This document shows positions 26,934 to 34,795 of a stretch of DNA of 34,795 nucleotides, one piece after another. Each line of letters begins with the position of its first letter. The first letter of the stretch is position 1. Source of the DNA: Burkholderiales bacterium (lineage in GTDB: Bacteria > Pseudomonadota > Gammaproteobacteria > Burkholderiales > Burkholderiaceae_C). Both the position numbers and the translations under genes were made by a program. The notes beneath the pieces are model-generated. The model was not told where the DNA came from. It saw only the letters and a program-made list of their open reading frames with translations, and searched no databases. The stretch spans positions 1 through 34,795 of the forward strand of contig JAUVYR010000012.1 of assembly GCA_030602985.1 (NCBI GenBank), read 5' to 3'.

Positions 26934-28141
26934 ACACGCTGCAACTGGCTTGGCGCTATCTGAGATCACGCCCCCTGGCCACCGCGCTCAACGCGCTCAT
27001 GCTGACCCTCGGCTTCGCCGCCATGGCGTTTGTCTTTGCCGCTCGCGATCAGATCGGCCATGCATTCACCCGGGATCTCGCCGGTATCGACGTGGTCGTC
27101 GGCGCCAAGGGCAGCCCCTTGCAATTGATCATGGCCGGGGTTTTTCACCTGGACGTTCCGCCAGGCAATATCCTCCTCAGCGACGTGGAAACGCTGCGGC
27201 AGCACCCCCAGGTCAGGCAGATCATCCCGCTGAGTCTGGGGGACAACCTGGCTGGTTATCGGATAGTCGGCACCACCCACGACTACGTCACTCACTACGG
27301 AGCCAGCGTGGCACGTGGCCGACTGTGGGATCAGCCGCTGGAGGCCGTCCTGGGCGCTCAGGTGGCCCATGCGACCCGGCTGGATGTGGGCGACAGTTTT
27401 GTGGGTATTCATGGTCTGGGTGCTGGCGGCCATGCGCATGACGACACCCCATACGTGGTCACGGGCATTCTGGCGCCATGCGGCTGCGTGCTGGATCGTC
27501 TGGTTCTCACATCCACCGAATCGGTCTGGAAGGTGCATGACGACCTGCACGGCTACGAGGATATGACGGAGGCCGAGCGCGCTGACCTCCAGGCCGAACG
27601 CGAGATCACCATGGCCCTCATTCGCTACAGCACCCCGCTGGCTGCCGTGACCTTCCCTCGATTTGTCAACACCTCCACGCCGATGCAGGCGGCCGCACCC
27701 GCACAGGAAATCACCCGTCTGCTGACCCTGCTGAGCGCCGGTACCCAGGTGCTTCAGGGCTTTGGCATCACCCTCCTGCTGGTGGCCGGACTGTCTGTGT
27801 TCGTGGCACTATGGTCGGCGGTCCAGGAGCGGCAGGCCGATCTGGCCATGCTGCGCATGCTGGGCGCCAGCCCACACCAGACCGTGCGCTTGCTGGTCTC
27901 TGAAGCGTTGATCCTGGCGTTGCCATCTGCCTTCGCAGGCACAGTCATGGCGCAGGGCTTGCTGATGGCCATGCAGCGATGGCTGCCGCCAGGCGCGGGC
28001 AGTCTGGTGCAAGCATGGCACTGGACGCCGACCCTGACATGGATACCGGTCACCGCCTTGGCGGTGGCCGTGCTGGCCTCCGCCCTGCCCGCCTGGCGGG
28101 CCTGGCGGCTGGATGTTCTCACCCTGCTCAACCGGAGTTGA
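26930..28141 (+). CDS. FtsX/MacB-like ABC transporter permease
   Basis: LAWRYLRSRPLATALNALMLTLGFAAMAFVFAARDQ; periplasmic region with HGLGAGGHAHDDTPYVVTGILAPCGCVLDRLVLT; C-terminal FtsX TMs (QERQADLAMLRMLGAS...LPAWRAWRLDVLTLL). Confidence 0.92.
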   Translation: MNTLQLAWRYLRSRPLATALNALMLTLGFAAMAFVFAARDQIGHAFTRDLAGIDVVVGAKGSPLQLIMAGVFHLDVPPGNILLSDVETLRQHPQVRQIIPLSLGDNLAGYRIVGTTHDYVTHYGASVARGRLWDQPLEAVLGAQVAHATRLDVGDSFVGIHGLGAGGHAHDDTPYVVTGILAPCGCVLDRLVLTSTESVWKVHDDLHGYEDMTEAERADLQAEREITMALIRYSTPLAAVTFPRFVNTSTPMQAAAPAQEITRLLTLLSAGTQVLQGFGITLLLVAGLSVFVALWSAVQERQADLAMLRMLGASPHQTVRLLVSEALILALPSAFAGTVMAQGLLMAMQRWLPPGAGSLVQAWHWTPTLTWIPVTALAVAVLASALPAWRAWRLDVLTLLNRS

Positions 28142-28144
28142 CCG

Positions 28145-28384
28145 ATGAAGAAAACCCTATTCACCCTCTTGTCTGCCGCTGTGTTTGGCTTGCCTGCCAT
28201 TGCCCACTCGCCTCAGCAGATCCAGGAGGACATCACACGCCATCGCGCAATGGCCGCTGCCCACGAGGCCGCTGCCCAGTGCCTGGAATCCGGTCGCGAA
28301 AAAAGTGTCTGCCACCAGGAGTTGCAAACCGCCTGCCGGGGCCTGGGTATCGGGCGGTACTGCGGCATGCGTCATGTCCACTGA
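28145..28384 (+). CDS. Small secreted four-cysteine protein of unknown function
   Basis: 79 aa: MKKTLFTLLSAAVFGLPAIA signal peptide, then HSPQQIQEDITRHRAMAAAHEAAAQCLESGREKSVCHQELQTACRGLGIGRYCGMRHVH; 3-bp gap from permease stop. Confidence 0.75.
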   Translation: MKKTLFTLLSAAVFGLPAIAHSPQQIQEDITRHRAMAAAHEAAAQCLESGREKSVCHQELQTACRGLGIGRYCGMRHVH

Positions 28385-28901
28385 ACACAGCATCCGGCGC
28401 CGCCAGTGGCTGGCTTGGCTCGGTGCCGCAGGCATCGGGCCGGTCTTGAGTGGGCCCGCCAGTGGACAGGCACCTCCTGAGCCACCCGAGCATGGCGGGG
28501 CTTACCACAGCCCCCTGAGCGCCTTTGCCCCCCTGCCTCGTCGTGAAGATGTGATTCCCTGGTCCACGTTGGCCCAAGTCAGCCAGCGCGTCGAACGCAC
28601 GCGCTTGGTGCCGGTGTTCACGCCAGACATTCAGTCTCTGCACCAGAAAACAGTTCGTCTGCAAGGCTTCATGGCACCCCTGGACCCAGGGGAGCGGCAA
28701 TCCACTTTTTTGCTCTCAGCCGTCCCGCTGACTTGCCCCTTCTGCTCACCCGGTGGCGCAGAAAGCATCATTCAGGTGATTGCACGCAACCCCATCCGAT
28801 ACAGCATGGAAGGTCTTGTGGTGGAGGGTCGTTTTCACGTCCTCCCCAACGACTCACTGGGCTTTTTTTACCGGCTGACGGACGCTGTGTCCGTCCGCTA
28901 G
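28374..28901 (+). CDS. DUF3299-like exported protein
   Basis: RRRQWLAWLGAAG N-terminal Tat/Sec-like signal; VRLQGFMAPLDPGERQSTFLLSAVPLTCPFCSPGGAESIIQVIARNPIRYSMEGLVVEGRFHV resembles DUF3299; overlaps the previous ORF by 11 bp. Confidence 0.75.
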   Translation: MSTEHSIRRRQWLAWLGAAGIGPVLSGPASGQAPPEPPEHGGAYHSPLSAFAPLPRREDVIPWSTLAQVSQRVERTRLVPVFTPDIQSLHQKTVRLQGFMAPLDPGERQSTFLLSAVPLTCPFCSPGGAESIIQVIARNPIRYSMEGLVVEGRFHVLPNDSLGFFYRLTDAVSVR

Positions 28902-28912
28902 ATGAGCACGGA

Positions 28913-29257
28913 TCAGTTCGCGCCGCGGATGGTGTCGCGGCGGTGGGCGTCGCGGTCCTTGCCCAGCGTGGTGTCGAGTGCGTTTTGCAACTTGGTGCAG
29001 GCCCCGACCAGAGCGTCGGCCACGCGATCAGCCACATGGGTTACTGCCATCGGCTGACGGCCGGCCAGGCGCACCTCCAGCATGCAGCGCTTGTCCATCT
29101 CACCGCTGCGAGCCCCGTTCACATCCGTCAGGTGCACTTCGACACGCGTGATGTGATCACGAAAGCGCGACAAACGATCGGTGATTTCTCGACTGGCCCA
29201 TTCGTTCATGGAGTCGGAACCTTGGATGCTGGAGTCGGTGTTGAGTTGAATTTGCAT
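28913..29257 (-). CDS. HPF/RaiA (ribosome hibernation) family protein
   Basis: MQIQLNTDSSIQGSDSMNEWASREITDRLSRFRDHITRVEVHLTDVNGARSGEMDKRCMLEVRLAGRQPMAVTHVADRVADALVGACTKLQNALD; start placed at 29257. Confidence 0.85.
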   Translation of the reverse strand: MQIQLNTDSSIQGSDSMNEWASREITDRLSRFRDHITRVEVHLTDVNGARSGEMDKRCMLEVRLAGRQPMAVTHVADRVADALVGACTKLQNALDTTLGKDRDAHRRDTIRGAN

Positions 29258-29956
29258 GAGGTTGTCTCTGTTGTGGTGTGAGTGAATATAGGGCTTATCA
29301 GATCGTAGCAGCTTGGAAGAGTTCATCGAAACAGGCGACGATAGGCTTCACGGGTGGTCGGCGAGACCGCATCCAGCAGTTGTTCGTAGTGAGTGCGATG
29401 GCGGGCCACCATCCGAGCGGATGCCACCGTTTTGGAGCGGCAGAACCAGTGACAGGTGTGCTGCAGCAGCAAGATTTCCGCTGTCAGCATGAAAGCCTTG
29501 TCCCGTTCCGAACGGCCCGCTTCGTTGGCCACCACCTGGGCGATGCCATCCGCGTGAAGCTGGAGCGCACGGCGCATATCGAAAGTAGCCTGGGGCGCCA
29601 GCTTGTCCGCCAGCGGAAAAGCGATCGGCAGGGTACTCACGAGCACATGATCGCCCCAGATTTTTGAAAAGTCCTGGGCCAGCTGCTTCAGCTGGTCGCT
29701 CAAACGGGTCTCGGCTTCTTCAAGCATGCGCCAGATGGACTGGCGGCGCTCTTCATCCTTTTCGCCCAACGCACGCAGGTAGCCCTCCAGCAAGGTCTCC
29801 ATCAACTTTTCAATCTGGTACTGCTGCAAGTAGCCGCCCAGCAACAAAATGCGACGCCGTTGATAGAAGTGGCCCCGCAAATCTGAACAGGTGAGATAAA
29901 GCAGACTCTGGGTAATCAGCCGGTCCGAGTGAGGGCTGGCGAGAAGGAGTTTTGCG

Positions 29957-30271
29957 ATGAACAAGAAGTCATCTGGGCGGCGCACGCGCCGCTCCCACAG
30001 CCCTGCATTCAAGGCCAAGGTGGCGCTGGCGGCGCTGCGCGAGGACAAGACCATGGCCGAGCTGTGCCAGGAGTTCGAGTTACATCCGACCCAGATCAAC
30101 GACTGGAAGCGGCAACTGCTCGAGCGTGCGGCCGATGTGTTCGGCACTGGCGCGGCACCCGAGCCGGTGGATCTGGCGCCGCTGCATGCCAAGATCGGCC
30201 AGTTGGCGCTGGAGAACGATTTTTTAGAAAGCGCGCTCACCAAGGCGGGGTTGCTGAGCGCAAAGCGATGA
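29957..30271 (+). CDS. IS3-family transposase OrfA (HTH)
   Basis: [51 protein letters not shown]. Confidence 0.94.
   Translation: MNKKSSGRRTRRSHSPAFKAKVALAALREDKTMAELCQEFELHPTQINDWKRQLLERAADVFGTGAAPEPVDLAPLHAKIGQLALENDFLESALTKAGLLSAKR
30220..30261 (+). promoter_or_regulatory. Programmed -1 ribosomal frameshift signal (orfA to orfB)
   Basis: Slippery heptamer T_TTT_TTA 30220-30226 in orfA frame, 6-nt spacer, stem GCGCTCA (30233-30239)/TGAGCGC (30255-30261). Confidence 0.8.
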
Positions 30272-31098
30272 TCGACCGCGAACACCCGCTGAGCGTGGTG
30301 CGCCAGGCCCGGCTGTTGGAGATCAGCCGGGGGGCGGTGTACTACCAGCCACGCCAGACCAGCGAGGCCGACCTGGCACTCATGCGCCGCATTGATGAGT
30401 TGCATCTGGAGCACCCGTTCATGGGCGCTCGGATGCTGCGACGAATGCTGCTGCGCGAGGGCATACGCGTAGGCCGGCGTCACCTGGGCACGCTGATGCG
30501 GCGCATGGGTATCGCGGCGCTGTGCCCGCAGCCGGGCACCAGCGAGCGCAACCCACAGCACAAGGTCTATCCCTATCTGCTGCGCAAGGTGGCGATCCGC
30601 CGTGCCAATCAGGTCTGGGCGCTGGATACGACCTACATCCGCATGGCCAGAGGGTTCGTATACCTCACCGCCGTCGTCGATGTGGCCAGCCGCCGGGTGC
30701 TGGCCCACAAGGTGGCCATCACGCTGGAGGCCTGCCACGCCTGCGAGGTCATCGAGCAGGCGTTTGTCCGCTTCGGGGTACCCGAGATCGTCAACACCGA
30801 TCAGGGCAGTCAGTTCACGGCTGAGGACTTCACCGAAGCCGTGCTGTCGCGAGGTTGCCGCCTATCCATGGACGGCAAAGGCGCATGGCGCGACAACGTC
30901 TTCGTGGAGCGGCTGTGGCGAACGATCAAGTATGAGCGGGTGTATCTGCGGGCTTACGACGGTGTGAGTGCGGCCAAGGCAGACATTGCGCAGTTCATCG
31001 ACTGGTACAACACCGGGCGGCCACACAGCAGCCTGAGCGACGAGACGCCAGATCAGACCTACTGGACCCTGCTGCCGCAGATGGATGTGGCGGCCTAA
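30268..31098 (+). CDS. IS3-family transposase OrfB (DDE integrase core)
   Basis: [29 protein letters not shown]...; rve catalytic D, D, E present; ATG overlaps orfA stop; same frame reachable by -1 shift from orfA. Confidence 0.95.
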   Translation: MIDREHPLSVVRQARLLEISRGAVYYQPRQTSEADLALMRRIDELHLEHPFMGARMLRRMLLREGIRVGRRHLGTLMRRMGIAALCPQPGTSERNPQHKVYPYLLRKVAIRRANQVWALDTTYIRMARGFVYLTAVVDVASRRVLAHKVAITLEACHACEVIEQAFVRFGVPEIVNTDQGSQFTAEDFTEAVLSRGCRLSMDGKGAWRDNVFVERLWRTIKYERVYLRAYDGVSAAKADIAQFIDWYNTGRPHSSLSDETPDQTYWTLLPQMDVAA

Positions 31099-31352
31099 AA
31101 TGAAAACCCCCGGTGCGCCCCGAGTTGCCCACCGCGTCGGCCGGTTCGCCGCAAGCGCCGACCGCCACCGTGGACAACTCTGCACCTCTTCAAACCGCCC
31201 ACGATCTCTTTATCTCTCGGGGTAAAACTGTTCAGACAAGCGGAGCCACTTCTGATCACGAATCTTGACGACATGAAAGATCGCCACCAGCACGAGAAGG
31301 GGAAACAGAAACTCCATACTCTGAACTCTAACAGTCGCCTATGACCAGACAG

Positions 31353-31385
31353 AAAAAAACCTCACCCTGTTTCCAGAGTGAGGTT
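31353..31385 (-). terminator. Rho-independent terminator downstream of tRNA-Arg
   Basis: Minus-strand AACCTCAC-loop-GTGAGGTT followed by a T run. Confidence 0.85.
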
Positions 31386-31393
31386 TCATATTT

Positions 31394-31470
31394 TGGCGCG
31401 GCTGGCAGGATTCGAACCCACGACCCCTTGGTTCGTAGCCAAGTACTCTATCCAACTGAGCTACAGCCGC
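31394..31470 (-). tRNA. tRNA-Arg (anticodon ACG)
   Basis: GCGGCTGTAGCTCAGTTGGATAGAGTACTTGGCTACGAACCAAGGGGTCGTGGGTTCGAATCCTGCCAGCCGCGCCA; loop CTACGAA; encoded CCA. Confidence 0.97.
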
Positions 31471-31484
31471 TTGCTGAAGCTGGA

Positions 31485-31490
31485 AGTATA
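31485..31490 (-). promoter_or_regulatory. -10 element (TATACT) for tRNA-Arg
   Basis: TATACT on minus strand, 14 nt between its 3' end and tRNA 5' end; -35 weak. Confidence 0.55.
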
Positions 31491-31522
31491 CAACGATTTT
31501 TAAGCTGTTTAAAAGAGGCCAA

Positions 31523-32044
31523 TCAAATTTTGATGACTTGTTGAAGGGCCTCAAGCGCAGCCCTGAAACCCGCATACCCCTCTTCGGGCCCGTAGACGAC
31601 GGCCGTGAGGCTGTGCACCAGCATCAGATTCAACGGCAATCCGAAATCTTCCACTTCGTTGCCTTCTTGGTCCCGCCCATCTGGAGCCAGGGCACGAAAA
31701 CGCTCTCTGTATGAAAGGGATTCGGGCAGGTAACCCACCACCGGTTTGCCCAGGGCCAGCGCATAGGCCACCTCCCAGACAGTCCCGCTGTCAGGCTCGG
31801 GGCCGCGCCAGTCGCGCAGATTGGCCACCACCGCGTCTGAGCGGATGATCATGTCACGGTTGGCCCGATAGATCGCCTCTGAATGCAGTGCCTGACCCGA
31901 CTCCAGTGGTGCATCCAGCGGGTACAGGCCCTCCAGGCCGTAAGCCGCACAGATGGCACACAGCGCTTCTCCATGGCGACGGGCCTGAGGGTAAAAGACA
32001 TCGGGACCGGCCAAGTAGACCTGGGGGCGATGGCTCGCCTGCAT
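31523..32044 (-). CDS. Nucleoside 2-deoxyribosyltransferase family protein
   Basis: VYLAGPDVFYPQARRHG, SDAVVANLRDWRGPEPDSGTVWEVAYALALGKPVVGYL. Confidence 0.92.
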   Translation of the reverse strand: MQASHRPQVYLAGPDVFYPQARRHGEALCAICAAYGLEGLYPLDAPLESGQALHSEAIYRANRDMIIRSDAVVANLRDWRGPEPDSGTVWEVAYALALGKPVVGYLPESLSYRERFRALAPDGRDQEGNEVEDFGLPLNLMLVHSLTAVVYGPEEGYAGFRAALEALQQVIKI

Positions 32045-32589
32045 CAGTCGTCCTCACCCGCATCCAGCCCAGGGAAAAGCACATCGGTGTAGCCCAGGCG
32101 TGTGAGGTCCGTCATGCGGGTGGGGTAGAGCCGCCCCAACAGGTGATCACATTCGTGTTGCACGACCCGGGCATGAAAGCCCTCGACTTCGCGCTCGATG
32201 TGCTCACCATGAGCACCCCACCCGGTGTAGCGGATCCGTCGATAACGCGGGACCAGCCCTCGCAAGCCTGGCACAGACAGGCAGCCTTCCCAGCCGTCTT
32301 CCATGGCGTCGCCTAAGGGTTCGATGACCGGGTTGATCAGAACGGTGTAGGGCACGACGGGTGCATCAGGATAACGCGGATTGGGTTGCCCGCTGCCAAA
32401 GATGACGACCTGCCAGTCTTCGCCTATCTGGGGCGCCGCCAGCCCGGCTCCATGGGCTGCGACCATGGTGTCGAGGAGGTCCTGCAAGAGTTGGGGCAGA
32501 AAGTCTGCGCTTAGGCTCGGCACCGGCTGGGCCACGCGAAGCAGCCGCGGGTCGCCCATTTTCAGTAGGGTTCGAACAGTCATGGCCAT
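32044..32589 (-). CDS. def: Peptide deformylase
   Basis: [34 protein letters not shown]; start 32589 or 32583. Confidence 0.95.
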   Translation of the reverse strand: MAMTVRTLLKMGDPRLLRVAQPVPSLSADFLPQLLQDLLDTMVAAHGAGLAAPQIGEDWQVVIFGSGQPNPRYPDAPVVPYTVLINPVIEPLGDAMEDGWEGCLSVPGLRGLVPRYRRIRYTGWGAHGEHIEREVEGFHARVVQHECDHLLGRLYPTRMTDLTRLGYTDVLFPGLDAGEDD

Positions 32590-32597
32590 CCAGAGAG

Positions 32598-32674
<77 letters not shown>

Positions 32675-32686
32675 GACCAGCCCCGC

Positions 32687-32692
32687 ATTGTA
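32687..32692 (-). promoter_or_regulatory. -10 element (TACAAT) for tRNA-Met with GC-rich discriminator
   Basis: TACAATGCGGGGC between the hrcA stop and tRNA 5' end. Confidence 0.5.
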
Positions 32693-32697
32693 GCCAC

Positions 32698-33717
32698 TCA
32701 CTTGTGGTGGCTCAGGGCGTTGCTCACCAGTTTGGATGTGATGTCCACGATCTGGATCATGCGGTCGTAGGGCATGCGCTGCGGGCCGATCACGCCCAGC
32801 GTGCCCACGACCTGGCCATCCACCTCGTAAGAGGCGCTCACCACCGACAAGTCCTCGTAAGGCACCACCTGGCTTTCGCCGCCGATGAAAATACGCACCC
32901 CTTCGGCCTGGTTCGAGACCTCCAGCAGCCGCATCAGCTGGGTTTTCTGCTCGAACAGGTCGAACATCTTGCGCAGGTTCCCCATGTCGCGCGAGAACTC
33001 GCTGACCGACAGCAGGTTGCGTTCTCCAGCCACCACCACCTCATCCTGCTGGTCAATGGCTTCCGAACCAGCATCCACCGCCTTGACCATCAATGACGCG
33101 ATCTCTCCGCGCAAGCTTTCAACCTCGGTGCGCAAGCGCTCCTTCACCTGGTCGATGGTGAGCCCGGAGTAATGGGTATTCAGGAAATGGGCGGCTTCCT
33201 GCAGCTGGCTCTGGCTGTATTCCACCTGGGTGTGGATGACGCGGTTTTGCACATCGCCTTCTGGCGACACCAGAATCACCAACACCCGCCGATCCGACAG
33301 GCTCAGGAATTCGATATGCCGGAATACAGAGGGGCGCTTGGGCACCATGACCACCCCGACAAACTGCGACAGGTTGGACAGCATGTGCGCCGCTTGACTC
33401 AACACCTGCCGGGGTTGCTCAGCCTGCAAGGCAGCACTGGGCAGACGATCGACCGCATGCAGATCTTCCCGCCGAACGGTGAGCATGGTGTCCACAAACA
33501 GGCGATAACCCCGTGCCGTGGGGACCCGACCCGCCGATGTGTGCGGGCTGACGATCAGTCCCAGCTCCTCCAGATCGCTCATGACGTTGCGGATCGTCGC
33601 AGGCGACAACTCAAGCCCGGCCGCCTTGGACAAGGTCCGGGAGCCGACGGGCTGACCGTCCGCAATGTAGCGTTCGACCAACGTCTTCAGCAGCAGTTTG
33701 GAACGATCATCAAGCAT
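32698..33717 (-). CDS. hrcA: Heat-inducible transcription repressor HrcA
   Basis: [89 protein letters not shown]. Confidence 0.97.
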   Translation of the reverse strand: MLDDRSKLLLKTLVERYIADGQPVGSRTLSKAAGLELSPATIRNVMSDLEELGLIVSPHTSAGRVPTARGYRLFVDTMLTVRREDLHAVDRLPSAALQAEQPRQVLSQAAHMLSNLSQFVGVVMVPKRPSVFRHIEFLSLSDRRVLVILVSPEGDVQNRVIHTQVEYSQSQLQEAAHFLNTHYSGLTIDQVKERLRTEVESLRGEIASLMVKAVDAGSEAIDQQDEVVVAGERNLLSVSEFSRDMGNLRKMFDLFEQKTQLMRLLEVSNQAEGVRIFIGGESQVVPYEDLSVVSASYEVDGQVVGTLGVIGPQRMPYDRMIQIVDITSKLVSNALSHHK

Positions 33718-33753
33718 CAGAACATTTTAAGAACCTTGTGCTCTAATTTGAGC

Positions 33754-34674
33754 ATGAATTCGCCTTCAGCGCCGTCAGCCACCCCTGCACTTGCAACACC
33801 GGCTCGCTTCCGCCACGTGGCCGTGGTGGGCAAGTACCATGCCCAGGGTTCGCGGGACGCCATTGATCACATCATTCACTTTCTGCACGACCAGGGTTGC
33901 GATGTGTCGCTGGAGCGGGAGACCGCGCTCAATACCGGCCTCACCCAGCATCCGGTGCTGGATGTGTCGGAGCTCGGCGCCGCCTGCGATCTGGCCCTGG
34001 TGATGGGGGGCGACGGAACGCTGCTGGGCATCGGACGCCAGCTCGCCCGGCACAACATACCGGTCGTTGGCATCAACCAGGGGCGGCTCGGCTTCATCAC
34101 CGACATCGCCTACCGGGGCTATGAAAACCCTTTGCAAGCCATTCTGACCGGTCACTTTGAAGAAGACCGGCGCGCATTGATGCAGGCCGGGGTGTGGCGC
34201 GACGGGCGCTGCATCTTCGAGACCATTGCCATGAACGACGTGGTGGTCAACCGTGGGGGGGCGCCCAGCATGGTGGAGCTGAGGGTCGAGGTCGATGGCC
34301 ATTTCGTGGCCAATCAGCGGGCCGACGGTCTGATCATTGCCTCTCCCACCGGGTCAACCGCCTACGCCCTTTCGGCGGGCGGCCCCCTGCTCCACCCCGC
34401 GATCGCGGGCTGGGTGATGGCCCCGATTGCGCCGCACACCCTGTCGAACCGGCCCATCGTGCTGCCGTCTGATGGGGAAATCGCGATTGAAGTGGTGGCG
34501 GGTCGGGATGCCAGTGCCCATTTCGACATGCAGAGCTTCACCAGTCTGCTGCATGGCGACCGCATCACGGTGCGGCGGTCGGCGCATCAGTTGCGCTTGC
34601 TGCATCCGGTGGGCTGGAGTTACTTTGACACGTTGCGGCGCAAGCTGCACTGGAATGAAGGAGTGGTCAGTTGA
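33754..34674 (+). CDS. nadK: NAD kinase
   Basis: [66 protein letters not shown]. Confidence 0.97.
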   Translation: MNSPSAPSATPALATPARFRHVAVVGKYHAQGSRDAIDHIIHFLHDQGCDVSLERETALNTGLTQHPVLDVSELGAACDLALVMGGDGTLLGIGRQLARHNIPVVGINQGRLGFITDIAYRGYENPLQAILTGHFEEDRRALMQAGVWRDGRCIFETIAMNDVVVNRGGAPSMVELRVEVDGHFVANQRADGLIIASPTGSTAYALSAGGPLLHPAIAGWVMAPIAPHTLSNRPIVLPSDGEIAIEVVAGRDASAHFDMQSFTSLLHGDRITVRRSAHQLRLLHPVGWSYFDTLRRKLHWNEGVVS

Positions 34675-34795
34675 GCTGGCAACGCATGGCGCTGCGTGAC
34701 TTTGTCATCGTGCAGTCGCTGGATCTGGATCTGCCTGCGGGCTTTACCGTGCTCACCGGCGAAACCGGGGCCGGAAAATCCATCCTGATTGATGC
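34671..34795 (+). CDS. recN: DNA repair protein RecN, 5' end only
   Basis: TTG start (4-bp overlap with nadK) or ATG at 34686: [36 protein letters not shown]; conserved hrcA-nadK-recN neighbourhood. Confidence 0.92.
   Translation, partial: MSWQRMALRDFVIVQSLDLDLPAGFTVLTGETGAGKSILID

Larger units (their letters stand above)
29865..31253 (+). mobile_element. Complete IS3-family insertion sequence (~1389 bp)
   Basis: Left IR agaagtggccccgcaaatctgaacag; right IR reverse complement agaagtggctccgcttgtctgaacag; orfA/orfB with DDE residues ([27 protein letters not shown]). Confidence 0.93.
29862..31256. repeat. 3-bp target-site duplication (GAT) flanking the IS
   Basis: gat at 29862-29864 and gat at 31254-31256 abut the inverted repeats. 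Confidence 0.75.
29323..31317 (-). pseudogene. Conserved membrane-anchored hypothetical protein interrupted by an IS3-family element
   Basis: 3' part 29323-29864 and 5' part 31257-31317 join in frame when the IS and one GAT copy are removed: MEFLFPLLVLVAIFHVVKIRDQRRRILLLGGYLQQYQIEK...YRRLFR (603 nt, 201 codons including stop). Confidence 0.88.

Noticed and set aside
29929-30267. N-terminal part of the long ORF 29929-31098
   Set aside because: It is the alternative frame of orfA; genuine OrfB begins at 30268 or by frameshift at 30220
29323-30738. 471-aa minus ORF spanning IS and the 3' gene fragment
   Set aside because: Upstream half is antisense of the transposase; the frame is open by chance and only the part after the IS is real coding
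33739-33754. CIRCE element for HrcA
   Set aside because: The repeat TGCTC-N6-GAGCA does not match TTAGCACTC-N9-GAGTGCTAA

Overview
This is a GC-rich bacterial chromosomal window. Gene order and protein types suggest a betaproteobacterium, probably Burkholderiales/Comamonadaceae (inference). Most of it is ordinary core genome: rlmH-rsfS-nadD-hemF-purD-yebC; an MCP; a HerA/DUF853 ATPase; a GGDEF-EAL protein; sbcB; a MliC-like lipoprotein; clpA-clpS; a conserved unknown; monomeric icd; DUF192; two tRNAs; def; hrcA; nadK; and the recN start. Three regions deserve attention. (1) At about 25.74-28.90 kb a Fur/Zur-type regulator opens a tightly coupled operon: LolD-like ATPase, FtsX-like permease with a His/Cys-bearing loop, a 79-aa secreted 4-Cys protein, and a DUF3299-like protein. 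It is divergent from guaD across a 79-bp spacer carrying GCAACTGAGTTGC. It resembles the Vibrio Zrg / Pseudomonas PA4063-4066 zinc-linked systems but with a different accessory gene. (2) At 29.86-31.25 kb a complete IS3-family element interrupts a conserved ORF. Excising it with one copy of the 3-bp GAT duplication restores a 200-aa frame exactly. The IS also shows a textbook -1 frameshift cassette (T_TTT_TTA, 6-nt spacer, stem-loop). (3) At 18.97-24.37 kb a split MacA/MacB/TolC-type exporter is followed in tandem by a Tat-signal intradiol dioxygenase. All functional assignments are from reading the sequence; no searches were run.
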